Assembly: GCA_023101885.1 (NCBI GenBank)
Contig: JALPQD010000027.1
Span: 4,345,967-4,409,966 of the forward strand
Origin: Typhlomys cinereus
Lineage: Eukaryota > Chordata > Mammalia > Rodentia > Platacanthomyidae
Reading direction: 5' to 3'
Length of the DNA stretch: 64,000 nucleotides
Part shown: one piece after another, positions 45,853 to 59,067 of the stretch
Layout: each line of letters opens with the position of its first letter
How positions within the stretch are numbered: position 1 is the first letter of the stretch
Made by a program: the position numbers and the translations under genes
The notes under the pieces: generated by a model
Told to the model about the DNA's origin: nothing
The model's input: the letters and a program-made list of their open reading frames with translations, nothing else
Database searches by the model: none

Positions 45853-48800
45853 AACAACAGAAAATACTGGCCCTCCTAAAGGATACTACCAAGAACAAAA
45901 GTCATGTCTTATTTGCAAACTATATACCAAGTCACAGATATGAAGATACATGCCTGTACTTCAAAGACGTAGAAATATCCACAGTCTTATTTATACCAGA
46001 CAACAAAAGAAATTCAATCATACATCCTCTTGTTTGTTTTTCTCTATCAAATAAAATTAACATACTTATGTTTATCTCTAAAGTACCTGAAGAGCATGAA
46101 AAAGACAAAAAACTTTTCAGCTACTCTTGCTGGTGAATTCAGTGTCAAGTTCTCTGTCATACTTGTGCTTAGTCAAACACAGTGGATTTATTATTGTGGT
46201 ACTGTTAGTACAAGTGAACTACAAAAATTTTCAACCAATATGTGAAGCAAGAATATCTAAAAGCATCTAAAAACCTCAATATAAGAGATTATATCCTCTG
46301 ATAATTTAGTGGCTTTTTATTGAATCAGTGTTGGGTTAGTAGCTGAGAGAATATCCTTCAATGAAGTTGTACATTTGGTTGCAACTCAGTTCATTGCTAC
46401 TTATATTGTTATTGTATGTAAAACAAACTTTTTTTCAAATTTCAAAACTCACTCAATTATTATATAATGCTCCATATCTAACTTTGTAGCTGCAGAATAT
46501 TTCCAACTTATGGAGATACCTTCATTGATTAAAAATTCTATTCCTGTTGATCATTTACTTTAAATTTGGTACTTTACATTATAAATAATTCTATTAATGA
46601 AATAAATTTTATCCTGTAGGTAATAAGATGTATATTTTTATATTATACAGTCACTATTCACCTGCAAAATTTTTACTTATCATATTCTTCACATTTATTC
46701 AAATAAAAAGTTACCTAAAGTATTCATATGTTCTGATGTAAAAAGCTTAGTTAATTTTATAACATAACATCTAGCTTGAGAATAGAATAATGATTCCTAA
46801 GTTCTTATGTGCATTCATATCATTCTTGCATATGCATTAACGGCTTATAATTTACTGGCATTTTAAGTGTTGGATCCAAACCAGATAGGTAAAATATTTA
46901 GAAATATTAGCTTCATTCTACTTTAACTGTTTCTCCAATGCAAGTATATAAAAACCTTAGTGAGTCATTAGACATATGTTAGATTAACCAATTTGTTTTC
47001 TTTTCGAATCTATTATTCAAATATTACTTTATATCAATGACATTTCATATATACCAGACATATATATATGTAAATCACCATATATAATATATTATATATG
47101 GTGAGTAAAATATCTGCAGCAACTTTTCTCTCTTATTCAGTGCAACCTTCTTCATTCTTAGTGTTGAATTTAATGTTGTCATTCTTTATGACTGAATCTT
47201 GCCACTCTACCAATATGTTTGTAAGGTCACTTTGTGGAAGAGCAGAGAAAAAAATGCAACTGACTATGTTATATCACAAGCCTTATCCAAGAATGAAACC
47301 TGAAGAAGGGATCCGGTGGGATCCAGTGGAAGAATCAAGAGTTCCGCCTGCCTCTCATATACTGGAACAGATGTAAGACAGGGAAGCGGGAAGTGGGAAC
47401 TGGAGCAGTATAAAATTTTCTCTTTTGCAGACCTGTCATCAGATGTTGCAAAGAAGTGATCAAGGAGGTAGGATGTGGGGAATGAAAGAATCTCAGATAG
47501 CCTTCTCTCAAGGCCTACAGCCATTAGGGTCAAAAGGATGTGAACAGCAGAAAGAGAGGAAAACACATTAGTTTTCAGAATGAATGTTGTAAACCAGTGT
47601 GGTCAGTTTCAGTGCTGCCACCTTGCTAACAAGATAAAGAAAGGGATTTTACAAAATGGTGTTGCCATGACTAACAATAATGTTTATATTATGTTCATAA
47701 CAAACGATCTCAATTATGCTATCTTAATATATGAGTTCCTTAAAAGCAACATCTTTGCTGAACTTTCACACATATCAGCCAAAATATTAGTGATGTACCG
47801 GAATTACAGTTAATTTTTAGTTCATTCCTTTATGCATAGCATCTCACACAGTTCCTAGCTTAGCACCATAAATGAATCAATAGACATTCTGAGAGTATGT
47901 AGTGAAAGATAACTAAATTGCAGCTACAATTTCTTTCTGGTGCCCTTCTAAAGGAGCTTTTCAAGCTCCAAGAAGATTCTCCTACAAAGAGAAAATTGTT
48001 TCAGATGTAGTTGTTTTCTTTCATTTTGATGTACTTCATGGACTCAGTTCTCAAAAATACATTCAGCAAGGAACATAAAATGATGATTGGCATTCTTGCC
48101 AGAATGGTATTTTTAAAAATTTCTTCTTGGCACAAAGAAAATTGTGATCACAACCTGTCACCATCTTTAACATCATTTTTATGGTTGTGAACAAAATATA
48201 TTTGGTAGGGGATAATTTTAGAAGGATAAAAATCATCACCCTGCTTTCTTAAATGAGGATGGAAAATTTCCTATGCTATCACCAACATATCAAGGTTATT
48301 CAGAGAAATGATTGCAGATATTTGTGCTAGGGATATTTTCATTTGTAAGGCTCCTACAGTGATAACTGCACACAGTACAAAATTGAAAACATTTTTGGAA
48401 TAAACCCAAACTCAGAGAAAACCTAGAAAATATTAAAGGCAAAGGAACCTGTCTTTGTACTTATATCCCTAGTGAATATTTTGTTGTATTTTTATGAGGC
48501 CACATGATTCAAAAAAAAAAAAGAAATTAAGAAAACCAGGATTAGGAAAGCCAAGGGTCTCTCTCTTCTTTCTTCTTCTATCAGACACAGCTTTATAAAC
48601 CCACACACACCTGGGCCATTTCTGTGAAGATGATTTCAATAACAAATAATATCAGATCCCCAAAGAGTGTTTTCACCACAAGAACCTTTGGAAAACAAGA
48701 TGTCACCATGACCCGAAGGAGAAGACATCTCTAAATGACTCAGTTTCACTTGTGTTGGGTGTCCATGGAAAGTGGGAGCTGTCTACAGATGCCGATGGTA

Positions 48801-49380
48801 TGAAGCTCCTTAAAGTTGCCTCTATCAACAACCATACACAGGTTACATCCCTTTTGGAAAATATTCTCTATAAGAATATTCATTTTGTTAAATATTGCCT
48901 CTGCCTCTTTTCTGATCTGCTCAAAATGGTGACAGAGGAAAGCAAGTCAAATTAGACCAACATTGACAAGTACAGCAAGTTATACTTTTAATAATTGGAT
49001 TCTTACAATCTTTAGTGGACAGAATACTTCAAAGTCATTGAGACAGTTTCAGGGGTGGGAGTTCATACGCTGTCATCAACCTACTGCAGATGAGTCCATT
49101 CTAACCATCGAGTGATACTAAGTTATACAATAAAACTAGGTGAAAACTAAATGTCTCTAGTAATCATGATCCAGAATCTGGGTCGTACAAGAGATAAACT
49201 GTTGGGCTTATTCCTGAGTTGAGAGAAAGGGACCCCTTGTGTGACTATGTATCTCATGTATATTTGTAAGCTCTTAACCCCATGTCCCAGCATGTGGATT
49301 CTTGCTGTATTATATATTTGGTATAATCTGAAGGCATATGTTAACTAATCATTGAAAATATAGAAGGCAAAATATACATG
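45851..49380. other. Unassigned AT-rich sequence
   Basis: No gene or family recognised. Open frames up to about 100 codons (47098-47376 plus; 47264-47566 minus) overlap each other and show no domain. A perfect 30-bp palindrome lies at 47075-47104. Confidence 0.5.
47075..47104. repeat. Perfect 30-bp AT-rich palindrome
   Basis: Starts TCACCATATATAAT and ends ATTATATATGGTGA; the two halves are exact reverse complements with no spacer. Confidence 0.95.
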
Positions 49381-49383
49381 CAA

Positions 49384-49436
49384 GTTTGTGTGTATGTATA
49401 TGTGTGTGTATATGTGTTGTGTATGTGTGTATAGGT
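49384..49436. repeat. (TG)n / TATG simple repeat
   Basis: Interrupted TG and TATG units next to the SINE cluster. Confidence 0.8.
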
Positions 49437-49770
49437 TGCAATACTAAAAGTAGAACCCTTGTGCATTGTACACAAGAGCTCTATCACCAAGCTACACTTT
49501 TCGCCCTCAAAAATAAACTAATAAGTATCCTTTTCCTTTTCAGTAGTAGTAGGGAATGAATCTAGGACTTGTCTGTGCTAGGCAAGCACTCTATAACTGA
49601 GCTATAACCCAGGCCTCTTTATAATTTTTTTTCTTTTGAGATATATTCTATTAAGTTGCTTATGGCTAACTCTGTAGCTCAAACAAGCTTTGAACTCGAA
49701 ATCTTGTCTCATCTTTCCAAGCCACTAGGATTTCAGATCTGTGCAACCAGGTCAAGAATTTTATTTTATA
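49437..49770 (-). mobile_element. B1 + ID composite SINE and extra ID-like unit
   Basis: On the minus strand a B1-like part (GACAAGATTTCGAGTTCAAA, TGAGCTACAGAGTTAGCC; 49630-49765) is followed by an ID-like part (GGGTTATAGCTCAGTTATAG, GTGCTTGCCTAGCAC; 49540-49615). A second ID-like unit lies at 49445-49510. The B1+ID combination marks rodents of the mouse-related clade. Confidence 0.7.
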
Positions 49771-50396
49771 TGAGTTACTTAATGATGCTTGTCTGTTCTT
49801 GAGAAGACATTAACCAAAATTAATAATGTATCCTAAAACTTCATCCCCCAAATCTCTTGGCACTCTGATAATACACTCAGTGGGAAAATATGGAGGAAAT
49901 ATCCTGAGAATATGTCGAAATGGAAAAAATGGAAAGGTATCCTGTCCAAAAATACTATTTATAGGATTCAGCATAAAACATATGCATATGTAAATACCTT
50001 AATGAGTCATCACAGATTTTGCATGAAGAATCCAGAAAGGAAATGCATATTCCATTTCTCTTGTGTAATCTGAAGTCCTGTAATGTATGCCAGTACTAAA
50101 TATGGCACATTGTATCTTGGGAAGTAAAGGGAATTAGAATGTGTATGTTGAATTATTATAGCTTCACATACTGCAGCTACATCAATATTTTCAACCACCA
50201 GATGGCAGAAACAGAACTGCAGCATCTCAGCCTCTGCAGATGAGGCTTATATCCAGAAAAACAAACTAGCTGCTGTCTCCATCCTGATTTTATTTTTAGC
50301 GAAACAGTCATAAAAATTTATTCCAGCAAAATCTGGTCGTGCGTTAAGTAAGAGAAAGGTTGTTTTGATTAACAAATTTCCGTTTGAATGGGGCCT
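49771..50396. other. Unassigned sequence
   Basis: Nothing recognised. Confidence 0.5.
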
Positions 50397-50722
50397 TGTT
50401 ATGGTTGGAGTCTGGAAATGTCACTCACAGTTTCAGGTGTTTGAACACTTGGTGGCGCTGTTTCGGAAGGGTGTGGAAATAGAAGTGGTCCTAGCAAGGC
50501 GGGAAGGGTTGAGGGTGGAGGGTCTGAAAATAATATGGTTTTGATCTGGACCTGAGCGCCCTGTTTTCTGATCTCTCGAGACAAAGACTCCCAGGCACAG
50601 GTTCCCTCCCCCCGAAACTCTGGCATGTCTTTCCTAACATGACAGGCTAGCACTGAGACTGTTACCACAATAAACCATGCCTCCTTGAAGTTGCTGCTGT
50701 TGGTCTATTTTCGGTGCAACAA
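50397..50722 (+). mobile_element. MaLR-like LTR
   Basis: TTGTTATGGTTGGAGTCTGG start, CTTGGTGGCGCTGTTTCGGA, AATAAACCATGCCTCC signal near 50670, and a TTGGTCTATTTTCGGTGC end. It has the usual order of old MaLR-type LTRs. Confidence 0.6.
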
Positions 50723-51904
50723 GAAAAGTAATACAATTGTTGATTCTTTATTTTCTATCATTTATATCATGTGTCACTTTAAAAAAAATCCCACTTTATA
50801 AAGAGTCTTGTGTCAGGGCTGGGCTAGAAAAGAATTCCCTTCCCCATTCGCATCTTCTTTTGTAAATTATCCTATCAACCACTCAGGAGTTAAACCATGT
50901 GCCCTCTCACATTTTTTAGGCAGCTTCATCCTTAACATTATCCAAAAGCAAATCAGTTGCCTGTGTATTTCTGCACTAGGCAAGGAATTGGTTTCGTGGT
51001 GTCATCTCTGGTACTGACAGTATGGATGAAATTTTACTTGCTTCACTAATTTAATGTATTTGGCAGTAATGAAGTTACCGCCATAAAACCGAAACTATTA
51101 GAAGGAGATGTAGATGTAATATGCATGCATGTGTTCACAGATTTTTTTCATAGAAATTGATTATAATGATTGGGAATTACTCCCATTTCAGTGCTTTGAG
51201 AATTTTGATATATTTATTTTTCCTAACTTCTCCAAGTTACACCATCAATAATATTCCTAATGCATCAAGTTAAATTACTTTTTAAGACCTAATATTTATT
51301 AATTCTTAAAGTAGCTAGAATTTTAAATATCTACAAAATAACTTAACTATATTAATGATAAGTAATCTAAAATGGATATGTAAATAGTATCAGCAATAAT
51401 CATAAAATTGACTCTGTCAGAAATGTTTCTTAGCTCTACAAAAGAGATTTCATACATTCTCTATTATTTTTAATGTTGTATACATAAATTTATAATATTT
51501 TAACTCTTTGTCTCAAATCCCATCTTCCCTTCTTTTCCCCTTGCAACCTTCATCTCCCCTGCCAGACTCCCTCTTATTTTTCAATATTTTCATTCATGCA
51601 GTCCACTGTGTTTACTAGTTTTTTAAAATTGTTATAGTCCATAAAGGCAATGGATATTCTCATTTTACCTGTTAAGAAGCTAAACATAGTTTGCATGATA
51701 TGCTTCAAATGACAGAGTAGTAGGTAGCTGAGCCTGGTTTATGACCAGATTGTCATATTCTCAGTTAGCGAACCTAGCTATTGCTTCATGCTCCTTCCCT
51801 AATTTTAAAAATTATGTTTCCTTATTTATTTTGTGCTTCTATCCAACAAATATTTGTCATCTACTTGATATTAAGGAATAAATGATATAAATTCATGAGT
51901 CACA
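50723..51904. other. Unassigned sequence, possible L1 3'-end scrap
   Basis: A pyrimidine-rich stretch at 51510-51600 (CCCATCTTCCCTTCTTTTCC) may be a decayed minus-strand L1 3' end. The rest is not recognised. Confidence 0.4.
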
Positions 51905-52030
51905 TGTATCCCAAACTGACCTTACGCTTGCTTTGTAGATAAGGATGACCTTGAACTTCTGTTCTCGCTGCCTCTATCTCCTGAGTATTGGGATTACAGG
52001 CAGCAGGTATCACTATCTGGTCAAACATAG
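51905..52030 (-). mobile_element. B1 SINE, minus strand
   Basis: GATGACCTTGAACTTCTGTT, CCTCTATCTCCTGAGTATTG and GGGATTACAGGCAGCAGGTA are classic B1 landmarks in antisense. Confidence 0.8.
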
Positions 52031-52586
52031 ACCTTTGTTCATGATGAGCAAGCACACTTTTAACTTACATATCCCGACCAATCACCAACAAGCTCTGGAA
52101 ACCTCTTCACTCTGGGGTGAGAATATGCCACCTGGTGGATAAAACAGATACAGCATTTGCAAACACAAGTTTAAAGGGTACCAGACTGATACACATTAAG
52201 TTACAAGGAAAATTAAAGCCTGGATAATTCTCACCGACAGTACTCTGACCAGATGTGTTCTGATAGGTGAAAAGGGGAGAAAAGATTCCAACTAAAGGAA
52301 AGAAGCAATCAGGCATACAGAAGTACCAGAGTTGTATATGTTTGAGGGATGGCAAGCAGAATATTCAAATTAGTCAGAACAAGCTGAACTAAAATTAACT
52401 GCCCTTCACTACAGTATAACTGTTGTTTAAATTTTATAGCAATTTAACAATAAAAGTTGAAAGAAGTAAAAAGAGAGTAAATAGACCCGTCCCTCACTGT
52501 GGTTTCCTACTTTTAATACATCTACCTTTGAATGTGCTCTTATAACAAGACTCTAGATTAACAGCTTTTTGTCTCTGGCCAGGGGG
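52031..52586. other. Unassigned sequence
   Basis: Nothing recognised. Confidence 0.45.
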
Positions 52587-53230
52587 TGACATACAATGCT
52601 CATCAGGATGGAGTGAAGGGCATTGCAGGAGCAGAAAAACTGCAAAAGAAAATCAACAAACCACAATCCAGAACTTCAGAGACTCTATATCAACCACCTA
52701 GAACTAGGCCAGCCTAATCTCTCCCCATCCTGAAGCTCAGGGACATTCGCGGAAGAGGGGGCAGTAAGAGTGTAAGAGCAAAAGGATGGGAGGAGCAATG
52801 ATTTGCAAGATACTCCACACAAGTTAGGGCTGAAGCAATCATATTTGGACTTTGCATGCCCTGTACAATGTCCAACACACTATTGACCTCACAAAGTCTA
52901 GCATCTGCTAAAGGCACCAAGATCCTTGGAGGCAAGGGATTGGCAGCCACAGCAGTGTTTCTATACTTAAGGGGAACATGGGAAAGGGTTCAAGGAATGG
53001 CCACTGGGTCCTTGTACGTCATCACAGAGGAAGGCTCAGAGGAGAATCAGGCATGCACAAGAAAGGACTCTCTGGGAATTGGGGCGGGAGGCATTGGGGG
53101 ATGGGCAGGGAGGGGTGAGGGGAGGGGGAGCAGGGGGGTCGAGGGGAGGAGGAGGGAGGGAGGGAACTGGTGTACCTATTAAGTTTGTATGAGCTGACAT
53201 AATAATAAAAAATGTAAAAAAAAAAGAATA
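52587..53230 (+). mobile_element. L1 3' end, sense, young subfamily
   Basis: Collinear with 13781-14400: TGACATACAATGCTCATCAG start, TCTCTCCCCATCCTGAAGCT, G-rich tract 53080-53165, CCTATTAAGTTTGTATGAGC and a poly-A. It begins at the same position as the 13.8-kb copy. No target duplication is evident. The 78-codon antisense and 108-codon sense frames are shared by sister copies. Confidence 0.8.
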
Positions 53231-54659
53231 TAAATCACTTTTTAGAAAAGGAAAAAAAAAGAGGGTATATCACAGTTCACTTCTTTTAAGAGGTGTGTAT
53301 TTTGCTATACGCACATTAGAGAGGTTCAGAAAGGAAGTCGCATTATCTAAAATGTACTCAAGTGGCATTGTGAGGATATATTAGATTAACATGAGACATA
53401 AAATTAGGAACCATATAGATTGTTGCAATATGTAATGAGGATTGAGGACTGTACTGAGGTCAAAGCCAAAACATATGAGAGAGAGAGAGAGACAGAGAGG
53501 GAAAGAGAGAGAACAAATTGTTGAAATATGTAGGTTGTTGAAGGGATATGATTTACTGCATAGCAGATATAATTCTTTGGTCCTTAGAATGTGGATTTTC
53601 ATGAATGGTGAAATTTTCTGCTTATTAAAATTTACTTAATTAAAAACTATAAAGTTGCTTGTAATTCCTTTGTCTCTAAAGAATCAATACAGCTTAAATA
53701 TTTATAAAATCAGATTATCCATATATTTGATGGTAAAGAGTTTTTATTTTATGAAGTGAACAATGACAGTTGACATGTGAGAGTTTGTCCAAGAATTTTC
53801 TACTAAGGATACATGCCCTATACTCATTAACTTAGATATTTTACACACCAAACTATAGTACCTATGAGCAGGCAAAAATTAAGAAAAATTATAAGATATG
53901 CCCAAGATTACAGAGATAGGAAAAGACTAATCTCTGTTCAAATTAAATTCAGAAATTATTCCAGGTAAATAATTACAGTTTGATGGCCACTTTGCTAAAT
54001 ATTGAGGCATGTATGTTTAAAAGTCCAAATTGATATAGATGAGAAAACATATTTTCTTCTTAGTACCTCTGAGTCCTTCCTTCTTATCTGTGCCTAAGAC
54101 AACTAGTGCTATCTCTCAAATAAATGTTAATTTATCAGTTCTAAACTAATCATTAAAAAATTACCATTTTATGATTGCTGTTTTACAGACAAGGAAATAT
54201 GCAAAATCAGACTGTCCCATGAGAGTACAATAGGTCATGAGCAGGTTATACAAGCACTTTCCTAACTTCCCTTATGATTTGGATTAATGAGTTAGCTAAG
54301 CATGCTGAGCAGATGAGCACATCACCTAGGAAACTCTTTCTCTCTTCACATGTTTTCTAAAATTCATGCATGCTGTAGGATGAAAATTCATTCAAAATTC
54401 CACTTTGCTGTTACGTTATAGTCATTGCAATTTGTTTTTTAGTACTGAGGTTGAACCTAGGTCCTTCATGTATGCTACCCATGTGCTCTACCATTGGACC
54501 AAGACCTTTCTTCACTTTTCATTTGAAAGAGTATTTCACTAAGCCTAGGATAAGCTTCCAATTGTAGTCCTCCTTATTTCTTCCTCATGAGAAAGTGGCA
54601 AGGAACAAATTCTGTTACAAACTTCATGAATGGAGAGATGATAGAGCAATAGACAGTAA

Positions 54660-54694
<35 letters not shown>

Positions 54695-55869
54695 TAGATA
54701 GATAGATAGATATGATTGATAGATAATAGATGATAGGTGAAATGTACACTGAAAACATAAACACCTCATCATCTAGGGGAGTACATTGAACATATAGTTC
54801 AAAACTTTAAGTTACCTTGTGATCAAATCTTCAAAAGATACATCTATTACAAGAACTGTATTTTTTCCAAGAAAAGGCTGATTTTTCAATTTATAGATAA
54901 AATCCAAGTTATACATTCATGGAGTAGAGTAGAATTGAGGCAGACTTTCATCTTAGTAAAGAACTAGGAATTGAGAAAGGAACTCCAATAAACAGAATCT
55001 GAGAAGCACAAGGGTCTTATTCACCTCTGTAGTTCCAAGGCCAGATGCACATGTGCCAAGAGACTTTTGTCATGTAAGAAGGTGAAGAACCAAAGGACCT
55101 GATAATTTGGAAAAGACAATAGGATAAAGTGTTAGATTAAGTCAAGAGGGAGAACTGCTGAGAAGGAAAAAAAGACTTTCATCTTAAACATATCAATCAA
55201 ATATGGTTCAACTGCGATACAATTTTTCAGAAAGTATGATATGTGGGTTGAGTACAGAAAGTCCTTTTAGATGAAGAAATAGAAATACAGTGACAAAAGT
55301 GACATAAGAGGTGACTGGAAATCCATGGTTAAATCAGAGGGTGTAGAAAAGTGTCTAGATACAAATGGATGGAGAATGAAAAGGGGAGTGAGACAGAGAA
55401 GGCACAGCCAGAGAAAAGGAGAAAGGAGGGAGAGGGGTGATGATTCTCCCAAATGATTCCCACCTTGTTGAAATTGATACATGCTATGTTTTAGACATTC
55501 AGTCAGAGTTTGATGATAACAATGCTCAATGTAGTAGAAAGAAAAAAAAGAATGTAATTGATACACATAACAAATTCTTCAAAATTTTGGTCAGCAAATC
55601 TGCTTTTCCAATTTATTTCTGAGAGGCTATTGAACACTATCAACCAGACCCCACTTCCAACTCAAGCAAATAGAGATCAAGAAACATGCAAAAAGATACA
55701 TTTTCGACACTTCCAATACCAGTTTGAAATTCTCCTTGAGGGAAATCCTTCAAATATCTGGCCAGTAGGCAATCCTCACAATAACTAATGTCATCAAAAA
55801 CAAGAAACTCTGAGACATTGACATAGAAGAAAATTAAAGAGACATGATAACTAAATTTTCCATGAAACC
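53231..55869. other. Mostly unassigned sequence
   Basis: Contains a GA repeat (53476-53512), an ID-like box sequence on the minus strand (54440-54510; ACTGAGGTTGAACCTAGGTC, CATGTGCTCTACCATTGGAC) and a tetranucleotide microsatellite (54661-54712). Otherwise nothing recognised. Confidence 0.5.
54661..54712. repeat. (GATA)n(GACA)n(GATA)n microsatellite
   Basis: GATA, then GACA, then GATA tracts. Confidence 0.95.
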
Positions 55870-56286
55870 TGTCATAGTTAGATACAAGTGTGCACTTGAC
55901 AACTGAAGGTAAGACCTCTGGGCACAGTTGTGAAGAATTAGTAGTTGAACAAGCCTGAACAAGCTTGAGAGAAACTGTCCAATTGATGGGGAAGGCCCAG
56001 TCTAAAATGGGTGGGACTGGTCTCTGAACAGGTGGTGGAAGGAGCTGGTTAAGAAGTTGGCATTCTTCAGCATACTTGAATAGACCTACATTCTTTCAAT
56101 GAGATTTGCATCTCTCTCAGAAGTCCTCTGGATATGATGTCATCAGTTCCCTTGGCTCCAGGTGTAGGTTTGAGATTGCCTGTTAAGTGGGTCTTAAAAA
56201 AGTAACTAGACAATTGTAATACAGAATAAAACTCCTTGTTCCCATAAGCCAATTGTTCATGAATCTATTGGCAACTTGAGGGCAAA
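55870..56286 (+). mobile_element. MaLR/ERVL-type solo LTR, copy 1 of a tandem pair
   Basis: TGTCATAGTTAGATACAAGT start, GGGGAAGGCCCAGTCTAAAA, GAATAAAACTCCTTGTTCCC signal. Same family as 34494-34901. It is preceded by AAACC. Confidence 0.75.
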
Positions 56287-56299
56287 CTGTGAAAAAACC

Positions 56300-56711
56300 T
56301 GTAATAGTTAGCTATAGGTGTTAACTTCACAACTGGAGGCTCTGTGACTCTGGGAACATTTATAAATAATTAATAGTTGAGTTAAACCTATAGGAGATTG
56401 TCAGAATGATGAGGAAGGCCTAGCCCATAGGGGGACTAATCCCTGGACAGGTGGACAAAATGAAAGTAGTTGGTTAAATAAGTTGGTATTTTTTATATAT
56501 ATATACTTGGAAAGACATGTTGTCTTGCATGGGAAGTTTCCCTTCTCTCACCAGTCCTATAGATATGGTGTACCCAGTTCCCTCAGCTCCTAGTGTTAGT
56601 GTGGACACTCCTGCCAAGGTGGAATGAGAACTGTAACCAGACAATTGTAAGCCAAGAAAAAAACTCCTTGCTTCCCAATAAACCATTTTGTCACGAATTA
56701 CTCACAGAACA
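56300..56711 (+). mobile_element. MaLR/ERVL-type solo LTR, copy 2 of a tandem pair
   Basis: TGTAATAGTTAGCTATAGGT start, GAGGAAGGCCTAGCCCATAG, CTTGCTTCCCAATAAACC. It is collinear with the copy 430 bp to its left and likewise preceded by AAACC. An AT run lies at 56495-56507. Confidence 0.75.
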
Positions 56712-57049
56712 GAAAAGGATCAGTAAGAAAAATAAATTAAATATGAATAAAGTACAGACTTCAGTTACTAATACATATACTATTTTTGTTCATTAATACT
56801 AAGAAATATAACATACTAGTGCATTATGCTCAATGGAAGCACTATGTGAAGTAGGATGGAGAATTTGAAACAGTTTTAACTGTTTAATTTCTCTGTAGAG
56901 TTTAGCTTTCTAAAACAGTTAATTTAAAATGAAATCCTTCAAAATTTTGTTATCAAAAATGTAAAATATGTGGTAAAAATTCAAAAGATTACAAAATCAT
57001 TATGAATATATGATTCTATGCAAGTTGTTTTTCTTTTTTATTCCTTGGC
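56712..57049. other. Unassigned sequence
   Basis: Nothing recognised. Confidence 0.45.
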
Positions 57050-57249
57050 ATTTTTACACATAAATACAGTGAAGTTGAATGTCTTAATCTCTTCCATTCC
57101 CATCCCCAGTCCTCAGGTAGGGAGTGGTACTGTCAGACAGTGTCATAGCAACTTCCACAAGATCTGCACAAAATTGGTCTATCAAAACTTCACCATGGGT
57201 GAGAAAAGATCTTAAAAGATAATATACATCTCTGAAAGACTAATGAAGT
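57050..57249 (+). mobile_element. L1 3'UTR segment, left part
   Basis: CAACTTCCACAAGATCTGCA and CTTCACCATGGGTGAGAAAA match landmarks of the old L1 3'UTR at 6700-6800. It is interrupted by the MaLR element and seems to resume at 59070. Confidence 0.55.
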
Positions 57250-57628
57250 TATAGTAGTTATTCAGTATTGTCGCTGATAAATTGCCACCAAACAACTTAA
57301 TGGAACAAGGGTTTTATTATCTCTTATGGCTGTCTGGTTACAATTCTTAGTCTAGCTTGGCAGGAGAGGATACACCAACAGCAAGGGGCCAAGGAAACTG
57401 CTGCACTATAGCTACATAATAGTTGAGGAAGGGATAACACTTACCTGACCAGCATGCCTGGCCAAGTATACAAAAGGGGACTAGTCCCACCCACCATGGG
57501 TTGTATCTGCCCCATCAGCTAGACAATCTCTTGCAGGTTTGCTCTGGACTTAACTCAACAATTAATTCTGTACAAATGTGCCCAGTGCTCAAACTCTCAA
57601 CCACCAGTTGACACCAGTATCTATGACA
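57250..57628 (-). mobile_element. MaLR/ERVL-type LTR (3' LTR)
   Basis: Read on the minus strand it begins TGTCATAGATACTGGTGTCA and follows the order of 34494-34901 (GAGTTAAGTCCAGAGCAAAC, GGGGCAGATACAACCCATGG). It joins the internal region to its right. Confidence 0.75.
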
Positions 57629-59045
57629 CTCCATTCCTTGTCAGCTTACATAGAAATATATCACTTCTAAACTGTAGCCTTCACCTTGTTCCCACAGGTA
57701 TTAAATTTATCTTGCCATATAAATAGATTTAATTTTTGTAATTCTAAAAGTCCAAAATCTCTTAAATGTAAGATTCTGTCAAATCAAAACAAATTAAATG
57801 CTTCAGCACAGTGAAAACATTAAAATGGAAGCATTATTACACAATAAGAAAATAGCAAGTTAAGATTAAAGTCCAGTCAGGCAAATACCACATCCTATAT
57901 CCTACATCCTGTTGCTTATTATGTAGTCATGGTGACTCAAAGATTCTGGGTAATCCTAGTACTTATTCACAGCTGCAAGTTACACAACCAGTGTTTGTCT
58001 AGACCAGATTGAATTTCTACTTGCAGTCATCCTCAGCACACATCCTATATATACAACACTACCTGCCAGATGTACCATATTAGGTCTGACATCTCTAACA
58101 TCTTCATTTCTAAATGGCAAACCAACTTTAATTCCACAGCACAAAAGACACTTCTTGGGCCTCTCTACATGCTTCCTGCCACACACTGCCTAGCTTCCAC
58201 CATTCTCTGAAACCTTGGAAGAGAATCCACGACCTCCACCTTCTTATATCTCTGATACCTCTAAAACTAGTACATTGTGGATGACATTGCTAAGTTCTGC
58301 TATAACCTCTAACAATATTATGGGTTTGCCTCTGCAGCTATAAACTTCACCTTCCTTTTCAGAAACTTCAAACTTGATATTTGATGACATTTCCACTCCT
58401 TTTCATGAACCCCTTAATTGTACATCAAAACCAATACCACCTGGGTAATGCTGACAAATTCTTCAGTGAGGCTGAAACATAGCTTGGTCTACTAGAACCA
58501 CAGCTACACCAACTTCTGTGTGCTGACTCTGGAAAAGCCCCTTTCTAGGCAATCAAAACTTTCAAAGGGCAAGAAATGGCTTCAGCTTAGGCTTGCTATC
58601 CCTTGTTGGGGTCTGGATTTTCAAAATATACAATATCCATATGGTGATATGCACTTCTTCTACCAATCTAGTGTGAAGCACTAAGTTTTTTTTCAATGAT
58701 GTTCATTACTCCAACAGTCTCAGCTGCTTTGTTGTCTGTCCTTTCTTCATTCAAAACATTAAGACTGCCTCACAGCTCTCGTCTACCAAGTAAATCAGTC
58801 CATCATCTTTAAATTCAACTTTGCCAATGCCTTGTTCCCTTCATTACAAACTGAGCCCAAATAATCCACAACTCTATCAACACCCCTACTCTCCAAATGA
58901 ACCACTAATCTCTGCAGAATGTTATTTGTAATCTACAATCCAAAAAGCTCTAAACATTTCAAATATCATCCAACATAATCATTCAAAATCCACAAAAGCC
59001 ACTTAACCAGATTTATCAGCAAGACCCCACTTCTCTGGTACCAAA
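57629..59045 (-). mobile_element. MaLR internal region, decayed
   Basis: Collinear with 17678-19157: TCACTTCTAAATGG/TTCATTTCTAAATGGCAAACC, CTTCTTGGGCCTCTCTACAT and ATACCTCTAAAACTAGTACA match the other copy in order. It ends near CACTTCTCTGGTACCAAATT, the same primer-binding-site region, and no 5' LTR follows. No long frame survives, so it is older than the 17-19 kb copy. Confidence 0.7.
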
Positions 59046-59067
59046 TTCAGCAATAGTTAGCTCTCTA

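Noticed and set aside
54661..54712. Regular array considered as a CRISPR-like repeat
   Set aside because: Simple GATA/GACA microsatellite with no spacers, in a mammalian genome.
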